DNA of 64,000 nucleotides from Breviolum minutum Mf 1.05b.01. Its lineage: Eukaryota; Sar; Dinophyceae; Suessiales; Symbiodiniaceae. The notes beneath the pieces are model-generated. The model was not told where the DNA came from. It did not search any database and worked only from the letters and a program-made list of their open reading frames with translations. Shown piece after piece: positions 11,506-21,907 of the stretch; the stretch's first letter is position 1; each line of letters opens with the position of its first letter. The stretch covers positions 82,222 to 146,221 of the forward strand of contig DF239954.1 in NCBI GenBank assembly GCA_000507305.1. Reading direction: 5' to 3'. A program made the position numbers and the translations under genes.

Positions 11506-11630
11506 TTCAAAGTTGATGTGCCGGAATAGCAGGCATCCCCGATAAACATTATGAACCATGGGCGCATGACGGATGTTTCAACAGGTCACGCAGTGGGGAT
11601 TTGTGACGCCTGTGTGACTCTTTGTGTAGG

Positions 11631-12345
11631 TTCGAAGGGTGCAGAGCATCGAGGACAATGGTAGTGAGCCTAGGAGATTTCTATGTCTTCCAAAGGTGTT
11701 CTTTACTGATAGAGTCTTAGAGGGTATGCTAAGCACCTAAGCCAAGAAAGCATTCTATATACATTCTTATTTTTGAGGCTCTCTGAAATATTTGCATCCT
11801 TCATCCTGGCATTTGAGTGGGAAGCCTTAATGCCGAGCCTCAGGCTTTACCATCCGTTTGGATGAGCCATTGAGTCGGGAGCACTTGGGCATTTGGTGCG
11901 CCCCCCCAACTGCAAGCTGAAGCTGGCAGTGTGGCGTTGGCATCAAATTGCTTGAGGTACTACAACGCCGAGATCCCAACACCCACAGACCTCCGCAAAG
12001 CTCTTAGACGCTAAACATACAGATTTTGTGTGCCAGCTTTGGTAACTTCTGTCGGTCCGACGCATCGAGGTGCAGGAGTGGGAAGGCTGAATCGCAATGT
12101 CAAGGCCGGGTGTTTGGAGACAACAGCGTTGTGATCTAGTTCCTTTCTGATTCTTGCATATTCTTGCCACATTCAGTAGAAAGTGACTGGTTTTTAATGA
12201 GGCAAACAGCGTGATAGTGTGATACTATCGTGGTTTTAAGATCATTTTTTTTGATCTCGTAGTAATTGAAGAGGTTACAAAGTCATCAGTTTTCTGCAAG
12301 GTTCAAGGTGATGAACGATCAGCTGGGTTTGGCAATGCTTGGAGC
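11631..12345 (+). CDS. Fibrocystin-L-like protein, two exons entering the beta-helix
   Basis: Two short coding pieces are visible. After a TAG acceptor at about 11630 the frame reads VRRVQSIEDNGSE, the typical post-G8 motif (I-x-S-I-x-D-N-G). A second exon, about 12264-12342, reads EEVTKSSVFCKVQGDERSAG then FGNAWS. It matches the conserved 'AEVGxLTRNVxVQGDExS' strand that follows the G8 in CEMIP and fibrocystins. The space between them holds no other convincing coding sequence. Confidence 0.6.
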
Positions 12346-12500
12346 TGAGTGGAAAAACATGGCCTTTGAGGACTTTTTCAAAATTTATCTATATAGATTA
12401 TATATGTGCATAAGTTGCATAAGTATACACAAAGACAGCTCAAAAGAAATTTTCAGTTCAAAGGGAACGGAGGAGTTTCCATTCTCACAGAAGATTTAAG

Positions 12501-12584
12501 GCCTACATGTTTGGAGTGCACATTGGTGCTTTCCATGGTGGAGTCATGCGGATAGAGAACACAGAGATCACCAGAAGCGGACAG
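12501..12584 (+). CDS. Fibrocystin-L-like protein, beta-helix exon
   Basis: An AAG acceptor and an ACAG|GTGG donor bound 28 codons: FGVHIGAFHGGVMRIENTEI then TRSGQ. The pattern GAxHGGVMRIENTEITRSGQ is the first parallel beta-helix (PbH1) turn after the G8 domain in this family, where the usual wording is G-G-x-x-R-I-x-x-V-E-x-x-x-x-G-Q. Confidence 0.7.
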
Positions 12585-12725
12585 GTGGAAGGGGCAAACA
12601 TCTTAGCTGAAAGCTTGAGTGGAACTTTGGAAATTAGATGAAAATTAGTATGAAATTGCTATGATTCCATGTATCGCCATGTATCATGTATCATGTTTAG
12701 CTGCTATTCATCGCTCTTTCCACAG

Positions 12726-12818
12726 GCAGCCAACTTTGGCCGCTATTCCTCGCATTGGCACGTTCTCTCGCCTCATCGCACAGTGGACGTTGCAGACATT
12801 GCATCCCTCTTAGTGAAG
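12726..12818 (+). CDS. Fibrocystin-L-like protein, beta-helix exon
   Basis: A TTCCACAG acceptor precedes 31 codons: AANFGRYSSHWHVLSPHRTV then DVADIASLLVK. FGRYSSHWHV corresponds to the family-typical LGRYPxHxH strand. The donor follows AAG|GTTTTT. Confidence 0.7.
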
Positions 12819-12866
12819 GTTTTTGATGCCCCACTTTTTTCAATCATCTTCCAAATTTGTTGTCAG

Positions 12867-12930
12867 AAATGTAGAGGCATATCTCCGCAACAACAGCTAC
12901 CATGACACCTTCCAGCGTGCAGTGGTTTCC
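12867..12930 (+). CDS. Fibrocystin-L-like protein, beta-helix exon
   Basis: A TTGTCAG acceptor is followed by NVEAYLRNNSYHDTFQRAVV, equivalent to the 'SxVxxNSIHDxFNRxVxxH' turn of PbH1 repeats. The 3' border is approximate. Confidence 0.65.
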
Positions 12931-13159
12931 ACCTCAGTCAGAATATGTGGACACATGCACATATTCATGGTTTATGATTGATATGAATATCCGATATTTG
13001 CGTTTAAAGCAGAGACCCAACAGTGGGGTTGTGAAAGACTGCAAATGCCCAGAGTATGAATGAAATGTATTGAAATGTGACAAAGTTGGGTGGACCGATC
13101 AGGGTGAACAACATCTCATCCATTTTTGGTACCCTTGGAGTAGTCTTTTCGTTTTGCAG

Positions 13160-13237
13160 GTGGTGCATTCCACAGACTTCGCTGTGGTGAGGGACAACGT
13201 GGCTCTCAAAACAAAAGGCCATTCTTTCTTCACAGAG
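13160..13237 (+). CDS. Fibrocystin-L-like protein, beta-helix exon with probable GC donor
   Basis: A GTTTTGCAG acceptor ends at 13159. The exon encodes VVHSTDFAVVRDNVALKTKG then HSFFTE. This fits the conserved beta-helix turn with 'NVxxxxxGHxFFxED'. Coherence stops exactly before GCACGG, which points to a GC-AG intron, a donor type common in dinoflagellates. Confidence 0.7.
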
Positions 13238-13285
13238 GCACGGCTGATGTTGATCTCTCGCCTGCATCTGGTAAAGCAACTGAAG

Positions 13286-13372
13286 GGTTTGGTCACGGAT
13301 GAGGCTGGCGATGAGGTTTTCACACTCTATGAACACAATCTGGCAGTGCACCCGCTTCAGTGCAAAGCCTAG
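13286..13372 (+). CDS. Fibrocystin-L-like protein, beta-helix exon
   Basis: The frame GLVTDEAGDEVFTLYEHNLA then VHPLQC continues the GHxFFxE strand of the previous exon. NExVxExNLA is the usual next motif. The acceptor would be GAAG before 13286. Confidence 0.6.
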   Translation, partial: GLVTDEAGDEVFTLYEHNLAVHPLQCKA

Positions 13373-13584
13373 AAAGTTGAATTTCATTGGCACTGGAGGT
13401 GATGCACCACGACAAACCTGAAGCAAATTTGTTGCAACATGAAACGAAAAAGGTGGCCAGTAGCGGCTACAGGTATCGTTTTGGATGGTGTTTTGGATTG
13501 AAGTTTTCGATTGAATTGATGTCATCTCCATGCCAGATCATATGGGCCAGTTTCATTTTCAACCGAGAGGAGTGTATGGCCTGC

Positions 13585-13645
13585 TCCCAGGCATCCTCTC
13601 TTGTTGGATGATGACATGACTCCGGCTGGCTTCTGGCAAGGAGGC
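13585..13645 (+). CDS. Fibrocystin-L-like protein, beta-helix exon, last before the nested AKR gene
   Basis: The frame LLDDDMTPAGFWQ matches the family's 'D.TPAxFWxxNPxNxxxxN' turn. The expected continuation (N-x-A-A-x-C-H) appears only at about 17800, beyond the aldo-keto reductase gene. That makes this exon the 5' flank of a long intron. Confidence 0.5.
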
Positions 13646-13874
13646 TTCCAGGGGTGGTCATGCCGGCTAAGTTTGAGCCACTTGCATTCAAAACTTCAGA
13701 ACTCGTGGACTGCAGAATTCAGCTAATTCAGCTATGTGCTGAAGCCATTTGGCTTCAGGACAGTCATGAGTCACGACAAAGAAGTCCCCATGGGAAGGAG
13801 ACGAAAACACAACAGATACCTCATACTTTGGAGCCAGAAAATTAGCTGCAAGATAAATGCTGTTGGGACAAGCC

Positions 13875-16800
13875 ATGTGGCGCTTGTTGCTGGTGCTTGT
13901 GGTCCTTCGGACAGCATCAAACGTAGATGGCGGACGCCACACTTTTTGGAAGACTTGGATTCAGGTTGTTTTTCCGCACTTCAATGATCTTCAACTCAGG
14001 TTGAGATTCATGCCGCTGTTCCTGCGGTTTCCCTGTTGGGGGGTGGGGGCAAAATGTGCATGCCTCAGCAACTTTTCAGCCCCAACAACTGCGAAAATTG
14101 TTGGCTGCAGCTATAAGGCCAATGGCCGGAGTGGGCATGTGCTGCAGGTCAACAGCCAGTGGCTATCTTGGATGATGCTGCTGATGCTCAGTCATGAAAT
14201 CTGACAGAATGAGGTGGAGATGCTGCGAAGCAATGTGTTGTAGACTTCCTACTTCAAGGCAAGAGATTTTTTTTCCATCCAACGAATTCTTGGTGATCCT
14301 TCATGTATTCATCAAACTTAGTGACTTAGTGTTTGTCGGTGTTTGTGAAATGGCAGGTGGACGGCTGGTGGATACCGCGCAGCTCTATGAAAATCACAAA
14401 GTCACGACCTGAATCGGCCCGTTTCCTTCCGATTCGTAGCGTAGCTGTGACAGTGTGACGTTTGCCAGGAAGTGGGTGAAGGACTACGACTTGCTATGCA
14501 GAAAGGAGTACCTCAAACGCACCGTGATTTCGTTATTTTTTGTTCACGTGGCCACGGTACGTGGAATCATGGAACTGCCATGGATATACCCCTTGTTCTC
14601 AGGTACCTAGAGAGGAGATTTTCCTAACAACCAAGATTTGGTCTGACGACTTTGGATGGGAAAAGGCGGGATTGTTGCGACTTTTTTGCTTTCATATCCT
14701 CAAGAGGCGTTGGGTAACAAAGCTGTGTGGCTCACCTGATATCTGTCAGTCCACGTATACCGTATACATAATATAATGTATAGGTTGTTTTTGCGAAGGT
14801 AGAGTTGCACCAGCAGAGTGTATTCAAGGTTTCGGGATTCTGTTCTCCGCGGAGTGTGGTTGTGGATGAGCATGGAAAGCATGAGCCATGTTAAAAGAAA
14901 ACAAAAAAAGAGACCCTCCCCGCAGTTCAGGTATTCCAGTGCACCTACCAGTCTCAAATTCTGAAACCTGTCTGGTTTGCCCGAAGTATCCTATCGGTCC
15001 TACAAGTATCTGACATCTTGCAACCCTGCAGATGTTTGCAGATGGCAACACTTCCAACAACTAATGGCCCTTTAATATTTTTTTTTATAGCATCTATTTG
15101 AAGGGGTGTAGAAGCAGACAGTCCGCATATCTTTCCATCAGAGTGGCTTTCCATGTTTTTATCTACAAAGATATGACATACGCCCCAAGCTCAAGGAATT
15201 CGCGTAGGCGCACTCCTTCGCTGACTTAGCCATGCGTTGTGTGATCATTATGTATGTGATATATACATATTCGCTGTGGGTATATGATGTGTATATACAA
15301 GCCGAGATAGAATTGATAAATACCCTTCAAATGTAATACTGTACTTACTATACTCAGCTTCTAAATATTACAGCTCCTATCTTCATTTCCAACAAAAAAC
15401 GAACCTCAGTATCCCAGGAATAGAGTTTTGACGGAGGTCCCATCCCCCCTCCAAGACCCACGCTCAGACCATGGCCTGGGTCCCGCGCATGTTGAGCGAG
15501 TTGGGTGTGGAGTCACTCAGTTGAATTGCGAAGCGAAAAACGGGGAACGACGAACGGGTTGTTTTTGTTCGTATTCTTGTATCAATTGAGTCTAGAAATC
15601 CTGTGAAGCAGTTGCTGAAAGAGAAAAAACTTTGAAAAATGAGCGGATGAAGAAATATCAACTGTTTTGATACCTTTGTTTTGTCAATTTCCGTCCATCA
15701 GCCTTTGTTAAAGCTTATAGATTTCCTCGGAAAAGGTACGTTGACCTTGTGTTGCTGCACATTGCACAAGCAGATGGCAAGGACCATGGCTTCCCAACTT
15801 CACTGTTTGATGTTTGCTTAAGATCCAGAGAATTGGACTCCCAAACGGGTCTAAGTCTTGCAGTTCTTGGCAGGACTGTGGCACACCCAGGCAGTGTCGC
15901 CAAGAGACCTGGCTAGCCTTGCAACGCTTTCAGAATCAGGCACAGCTTTTGGCAATTTCCGAAGTGGCTTCTCTCAGCGGCTGGAGAAAACCCAGTGATA
16001 TTTTCCACAAAAACGCGGAATCCGATGATCTTTTTATCTCTTTTTATCGGAATCTTGGGCCCAAAGTGGATTCAAGATTCCAGGATCACTCTTGGGTCCA
16101 CTTTGGGTCCACGGATCCTATGGATTTTGGATGCACTTGGTACCCTCCACCACCCATGGCCAGGGGAAGATCCGCTCTCTTGGTGTTAGCAACTTCGGGC
16201 CCCGGCAGATGCAGGAGCTGTTTGACCTGGGAGGAACACCTGTGGGGGAAACCTGGAGCAAACTTGGAGCTTTAGATGCGAGGTTTTTTTCAGGATTTTC
16301 GGTTGAAACTACCGAGGTTGCAGTGAACCAACTGGAGTACCATCCTTGGGTGCCCAACATTCACAGAGACACTGTGAATTGGTGTCACAGGTGCCAAACG
16401 AGAATGTTTCAGTGCAAGGGCATGAAGTAAATTGAAGTCTGAATTTTCTGTTGGCTTTGTTTACATACCCTGCTGGTGGTTTTTTACCAGCGCTTCAGTG
16501 AGTGATTCAAAAACCTGGGTCCAGGAACGGTGTTGCTGTGACCGCCTACGGATCAATGGGTGAAAAGCTGAGGGGGTGGACGGTGGACCTTGACAGACCT
16601 TGACCGATTTTTCACCAAGGCAGCGGTGCGTATGCCGCGCAGATTACACAGCAAGTCCGCGACTGAGGAGATAACCTGGCAGCCATAGACCCATGTCAAG
16701 TATCACTGTGACACTTGACTCCTGTGGCGTGTGTAGTTTGTTGATCCTAACATTGGCTTGGGGCTTGCAGGGGGCACTGAAACAGATGGGTGATACTTGG

Positions 16801-17456
16801 CCTGAATGATTTGTTGGTTTCCATGGAACTCCAGATGTTTGGAAGGGCAAAATCATCTGGATATATCTCGATTCATGGGTTTTGCATCCCACCCATGTGA
16901 CTTTGCCATGGATTCTTGTGGTGTTCACCGATCTCCGAAATGCTGAGCGGGCCGAAGTGTCAAGGAATGGCATGGCAAGACTGCAGGGCAGATCTTGTTG
17001 CGTTGGGCTGTACAGCGGCAACCCTCAGGGAAATTTGTTGATGTCACTGATGAGTGCATTCAGGGGACAACCTGAGATTCTTCAAAGGATGGAAGAATCA
17101 GATTTGATGATTTGATGAGCTGAGGCAGAATGTCAGCGTCATCCCGGGGACCTCCAATCCCAAACACCAGGCTGAAACTCGGCAGGCGAACAGAGATGAC
17201 TGAGAGTGAACTCGTCTGCCAAATCTGAAGGGCAATGTATAGGAAGGAAGTATTTTTCAAAGCTACCGCATTTTGTTTGAAATTCATGTTCTGATTGTTC
17301 TCATGATATGCTCATTACAACAGAATTTTCGTTGAATGTGACACTGTTGCCAGCTTTGTCCATTGACACCCCTCCAAGGAAAACCTGAACATCTTTGATT
17401 TTGAGCTTGGCAGCGATGGCCTTTGTTGGCGGCGAAGCTTGCAATCTGGACGTTGA
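13875..17456 (+). CDS. Aldo-keto reductase (multi-exon)
   Basis: An NAD(P)H-dependent oxidoreductase of the AKR superfamily, readable over at least ten exons. A possible start at 13875 gives a hydrophobic leader, MWRLLLVLVVLRTAS; the link is uncertain. Core pieces are GRLVDTAQLYENHK near 14360 (catalytic Asp and Tyr of the D-T-A-x-x-Y motif), EVGEGLRLAMQKG at 14469-14507, VPREEIFLTTKIW at 14603 (catalytic Lys in TTK), RYVDLVLLH near 15735 (catalytic His region), QETWLALQRF near 15900, GKIRSLGVSNFG near 16156, VAVNQLEYHPW near 16315, GVAVTAYGSMG near 16530, GQILLRWAVQR near 16985, NVSVIPGTSNPKH near 17120 (cofactor phosphate loop) and ENLNIFDFELGSDGL near 17383, ending at TGA 17454-17456. The tetrad Asp, Tyr, Lys, His is present. 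The expected N-terminal 'MPxLGxGT' strand was not found. Confidence 0.8.
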
Positions 17457-17789
17457 TATTTCTATTGTGACCGAGGTCAAGAGATGGACTTGTTGAACAA
17501 TATTCCTGAAAGTGATCGTATGTTGTATTTTGGTCACACACCTGACCAGTTTCAGTAGGCTTTGTAGGACTTGTGCAGCCCAGTTCGCGCACGTTCGAAT
17601 GAAAACAAGGCGTAGGCCTAGCTGACTCTGCCCTTTTGGACGATTGAAGCACGAATGGCAAATGGTAATATCACATAAGACTGCTAGAATTACAAAGCAT
17701 CACCAAGTATTGGGCCAATCTGGGCATGGGCAGATACTATATGTGCATGGATACTGCTGCCTTACTCCTTGTGTCTCCACCTGTCCCAT

Positions 17790-18890
17790 GCCAATGCCAG
17801 GCACCGTTCCAACATGGCGGCCAATTGTCATCGTGGCTGGCGTGTGCGCTTGATTTCCGGTCCTGCTGGGTCGCAGACGGACATGACTTTCTTCAATAAT
17901 ACGGCACATGCCTCCGGCTTTGGTTGGCACTTGAAGCCTCCACATGCACCACCCACTTTGAACAATTTCCTCTCCTTCACAGCCTTCCGGTGTGGCACCG
18001 GAATGTTCTACTATGGAACCGGCAATATCTTCCATGATGATCATCGATTCATTGAATGTGGTACCGGTCACTTCATGAACCATTTGTCCAATGGTTTGCA
18101 TACTGCGCCATTCTATCACAACTTGGTTTTGGTGGGCAACATCGATCCTGCCTCTACGACTTCAAGAATGAATCGGGGCATTAGATCTGCAAAGGACAAT
18201 GAGTACTTCTATGTCTCTGGTGTGACGGCCATCAATTTGCGTGATAAGGGAGCTTTCGAAGGTTGTTTTGAGACCGTTTGTACCATGAGATATGAACGTT
18301 GCCGATGGTTCAATTCAACGAAGCACACCTTCAGTAATGGTGGTAAGATGGCTGGAATCTTCTGGGATATGGATGGGACTTTGACGGGCTATCCTAATGG
18401 CTTCGTCTCCAAGTTCTATGAATTCAACACCTTCCCGGGAATATGCCAGACTTCGTCGGAACATGAGAATGGAGTTGTGTGTGGTGCCAGTGATGGTTCC
18501 GTGAGAGTCCGCAGACTCAAGGTGGACCAGCAGGAACCATGGCAGCTGGATGGGAAAACAATGCGAGTCATTACATCAGCTGGTTATGATGAGGTGGAGT
18601 ATGACTTTTTAAAGATCAGAGGCTGGGGAGTGCCAGTGGTGGAGAATCAGACCTATGACATGCGTGTCAACGATCCCAACGACTTCCAGAACTTGCGCTT
18701 CCAGTATTCAGAAAGGAATTATGTCATGGAAGAACATGGATATTACAACAAGACGACACCAAAATCAGAGGACATTCTTCTCCATTTGAACTACACCGAT
18801 TGGCGTGATCACTTCGATGGAACCACTGGGTCAGCAGCTCAATTCAGGAAGATATTGCAATATAGAGAGTCAACAGTGATGAATGGTTTT
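17790..18890 (+). CDS. Fibrocystin-L-like protein, long beta-helix exon
   Basis: About 365 codons resume the beta-helix after the AKR gene. Key motifs are NMAANCHRGWRVRL, TDMTFFNNTAHASGFGWHL, FRCGTGMFYYGTGNIFHDDH and the family hallmark MAGIFWDMDGTLTGYPNGF. The last corresponds to the 'xxxFxDxDGSLTG' strand seen once per G8/beta-helix half in fibrocystin-L. It then passes through WQLDGKTMRVITSAGY to the stretch FRKILQYRESTVMNG, where coherence ends before a poly-T tract. Extracellular Cys residues are frequent. The exon is uninterrupted for over 1 kb, unlike the very small exons 5' of the AKR gene. Confidence 0.8.
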
Positions 18891-19051
18891 TTTTGCCACT
18901 TTGTGTCTTGTCTCAAGCCGTGTCGCGAGCGGGGCGAACACTTTTGATCCCGGGAAAAAAAAGAAAACACTCAAACAGTGGCAGGATTACTGTAGAATGC
19001 CCAATAGATACCCACAACTTGAATAGATTTTTGTTGCTCCCCTGGACCTTG

Positions 19052-19497
19052 GGTCCACGCCATGGGGGCAGTTCATCCGTGGAGCTGACTGGATGGAGCT
19101 GACGGCGAAAGGCTTGCGATCCTTTGAAGTTCCAGGCCCTGGCAAAATCGTGCAAGGAGGTGCTGATGCTATTCGACCCATTCGAGAAGATGTTCAGGTT
19201 GCGGGGCAAAAGGGAAGTAGATGGATATCATATGGATATCAATAGATATAGTATATATATATATATAGATTATATAGCCTATATAGCTGAGTGATTTCTG
19301 AGGCAACCTTTGCGAACCTCAAAGCCTTTGCTGCACCGAAGGTCATTGTGAACTGTGCTCGTCGGTCCGGAGATGCGAAGGTAGAGTCCCGTGTTGGTCA
19401 GGAGATCTTTTGGCTGCCCATGACTGAAGCCAACATGCAAGAGGCCTGCCGCACGTACCTCAAGGAATATGGAGATCGTTTGCTGGAAGCTTGGTGA
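19052..19497 (+). CDS. Two exons of an unrecognised protein
   Basis: The frame at about 19052-19215 reads STPWGQFIRGADWMELTAKG, LRSFEVPGPGKIVQGGADAI. A second exon after a GAGG at 19301 reads ATFANLKAFAAPKVIVNCAR, then VGQEIFWLPMTEANMQEACR and ends YGDRLLEAW with TGA at 19495-19497. Both look like genuine soluble protein. They may be one gene, with a TA microsatellite (19246-19270) in the intervening intron. Family not recognised. Confidence 0.45.
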
Positions 19498-19689
19498 TTA
19501 AAAGAATGCTTGCTAGAATCTAGGAAAAGGAGCAGTTGAACATTTGAAAGGCTTGAGTTTGAAAGATGATCGGCCAAGGAAGCATTGGAAGCTGGCAAAG
19601 TCATAGCAGTCCATTGCTTCTAGGCTTAATTCATAGCTCCGAGTGGTTTCACGTCCTTTTCGGGATTGATAAAATGCATGGCTTTTGCT

Positions 19690-19950
19690 TTACTGAGCAG
19701 ATTCACGGCAAACACCGAAGATGAGCTTGGGCTTGCTTGGCTAGGTCAAGAAGGCGTGCACCGTTCGATGGAGTTTGCAAAGCAGCTGCAAGCGCTTGCG
19801 AAACATGAGAAGTCCGAGGAGATACACAGCATCCTGACTATTTCAGAACGTTCCTGCAAAAAATGTCACCCGCAGCTTCCCTCGAATTCAGGCCTTGAAC
19901 CTCTTCAAGAAGGGCCTGAAGATGCACCTCGAACATATTTCAATGATATC
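19690..19950 (+). CDS. Unrecognised exons
   Basis: An open frame with TANTEDELGLAWLGQEGVHR and SMEFAKQLQALAKHEKSEEI looks like a helical protein segment. A second piece after a TTTCAG at about 19846 reads NVPAKNVTRSFPRIQALNLF then KKGLKMHLE. They may continue the gene at 19.05-19.5 kb or be 5' exons related to the PARG gene downstream. No family is recognised. Confidence 0.35.
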
Positions 19951-20231
19951 ATTTTTTTCAGTTTTCAAGTATTTATTTTTTTTTAAAATACACAATCGAT
20001 TTGATAATCATAAGCACATCTTCTGAAATATTTTGATTCCAATTTTCCATGAACTTCACCCAGACCGGAGGAGGTTGACACGGAAGACTGAGCCAAGATC
20101 CACTTGCCGAAGTCGCACGTCGCGTGGGAAGCGGTGTGGAGCGTGATCGATAGGAGTCGACGGACCGAAGGACTCCCTGCAGCTGATGACTCGCCAAGGA
20201 AAAAGAAGGCTGCAGAGAATCGTAGTGCAAT

Positions 20232-20329
20232 TTGGGTGTTTCCAAAATGGATGATTTATAATGGAAATCCCTATTAAACATGGGATGATTTGGGGGGTAA
20301 AGTACCCACCATTTTTGGGTTCACACCCA
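20232..20329. mobile_element. MITE-like palindromic element, copy 2
   Basis: Inverted arms TGGGTGTTTCCAAAATGG (20232-20250) and CCATTTTTGGGTTCACACCC (20309-20328) enclose a short AT-rich core. The left half, reversed, matches the element at 2.7 kb (CCATTATAAATCATCCATTT against CCATTATAAACCATCCATTT). Confidence 0.5.
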
Positions 20330-21900
20330 TTTGAAGAGTCAATTGCGGTTGCATGGCTGGACTGATTTGCAACTCATAGAGGTGATCAGCAATTTCTGTT
20401 TCAACTATCTTGGTGCCTAAGGGAACGGTTGAGTCGCATGCCAACCAGCGATGATCCATTTGGCTCCTACTCCATGATTCTCAGGCAGTGCTGCGAAACG
20501 GATGGACCTGTTGGATTGGAAAAATGGATCCAGTTTTGTTGGGAAATTTTGCAGTGGACTTTTTCGTCACAACACATGGTCCGTCCTGGCAGGCAAGACC
20601 AATGTGATCTATTCAACTTGACGGATTCGTCCGAAGAAAAGTGTGGCTTGGTTGTTTTAAGAATGGCTTGATGTTGGGCAGTTAGCAAGGAAAATATTAC
20701 TTTCCCCCCTTCTTGCATCAAGTTCAGGGATCTGCTTGGAACGAAGGAACTTTGTTTTCAACAGCTTCATCTAAATTGCATGATGTCTTGCTGCACGAGA
20801 AGTAGAAGTTATCTCCAGGCATTTCTTCGATCTGTTGGGGTTCACCAGCTTGATCAGGTGGTGTTTATGTTAATGACACCGGGCTGGAATTGAAGGCAGG
20901 GAAGTGCAGAATTCTTGTGTCCAATAAAGTGACTCCATTCAGTTGCACCTTGAAGATGCAATCCTGTTCACTTGGCTAACAAAGACAATTTGTTTGCAAG
21001 TTTTTCTGGCTTGCACTGGTGAAGTTTCTGCTTTTTGAATGCCATGGCTTTAGCTTCACTTTCGCTTGCAGCTTTTTACCAAACAGGCATAAACAGGCTG
21101 TCTTTTGGTCCAAGCTCGCTGACGCTGCCGTCACCCCCTCACCTGTTTCAGGGGAATTCTTGAGCAGTTGAGCAATGGGAACCTGGGGTGCAGCCGGCTT
21201 GGAGGTTTGGACTCGCGACGCAGAGGCGTCATTTGTTGGCGAACGAAAAATGATTCCTTCCGAATGATGAGTCATGTCAGTTGCAAGCTTCCCATTTTCC
21301 TTTTGACTCTCCAGCCTTGACCTGATCGAATTTCCAGGCAGCCAGACGTCCGATTGAGGAAAGAAAGTCTGCAGGTTGGGTTAAGCTGGGTGGGTTGGAA
21401 CTGGAGGCTGGCAAGAGTTGTGCTGAAAAAAAAGGTGGAAACATTTGTGACTCACTTATCTATACCCGGGTAGTGTATGTAGTATTATATATACGATGAT
21501 ATACGTGCAAACAAAAAGGTAGAGATGTATGAACTTAAGTATTTGTAAGCTTTCTTTGGTATCCGGATGGCTCACTTCAGAAGTCTGGAAATCCAACTGC
21601 CAGGCAGCATCGAAGGAGGACTCTGATGTTGGGTGTTTGAAGCGGTTGGATAGATTCAAGGGCACAGTAGTGGCTGTAGTGTTCACCACTTGTCAGCCCT
21701 TCAAACTCCGAGAGTTTGAGGCTCAAACATTTGGTGATTTGCGGCTCCGAGGCTGGGTCCACGTGAACCAACCCCGTTTTTTGGGTGAGTCTTGAAGGAT
21801 CTTATGCAGAATAGTTTTAAAAAGTTTTGATGAAAGAAAGAATCAAACTGGAAATGCCCATTTGGTAGTAACTTGGCAAGTCCTTTGTGGGTTTGCAAGC
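20330..21900. other. Spacer with no supported gene
   Basis: Several 60-100 codon frames on both strands overlap one another and none shows a domain. The frame at 20429-20671 (CCETDGPVGLEKWIQFCWEI) is mildly protein-like but unsupported. A short TA-rich stretch lies at 21470-21500. Confidence 0.4.
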
Positions 21901-21907
21901 CACCACC

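Noticed and set aside
17284-17661. Minus-strand frames that look protein-like
   Set aside because: The + strand of the same stretch encodes ENLNIFDFELGSDGL, the expected C-terminal piece of the aldo-keto reductase.
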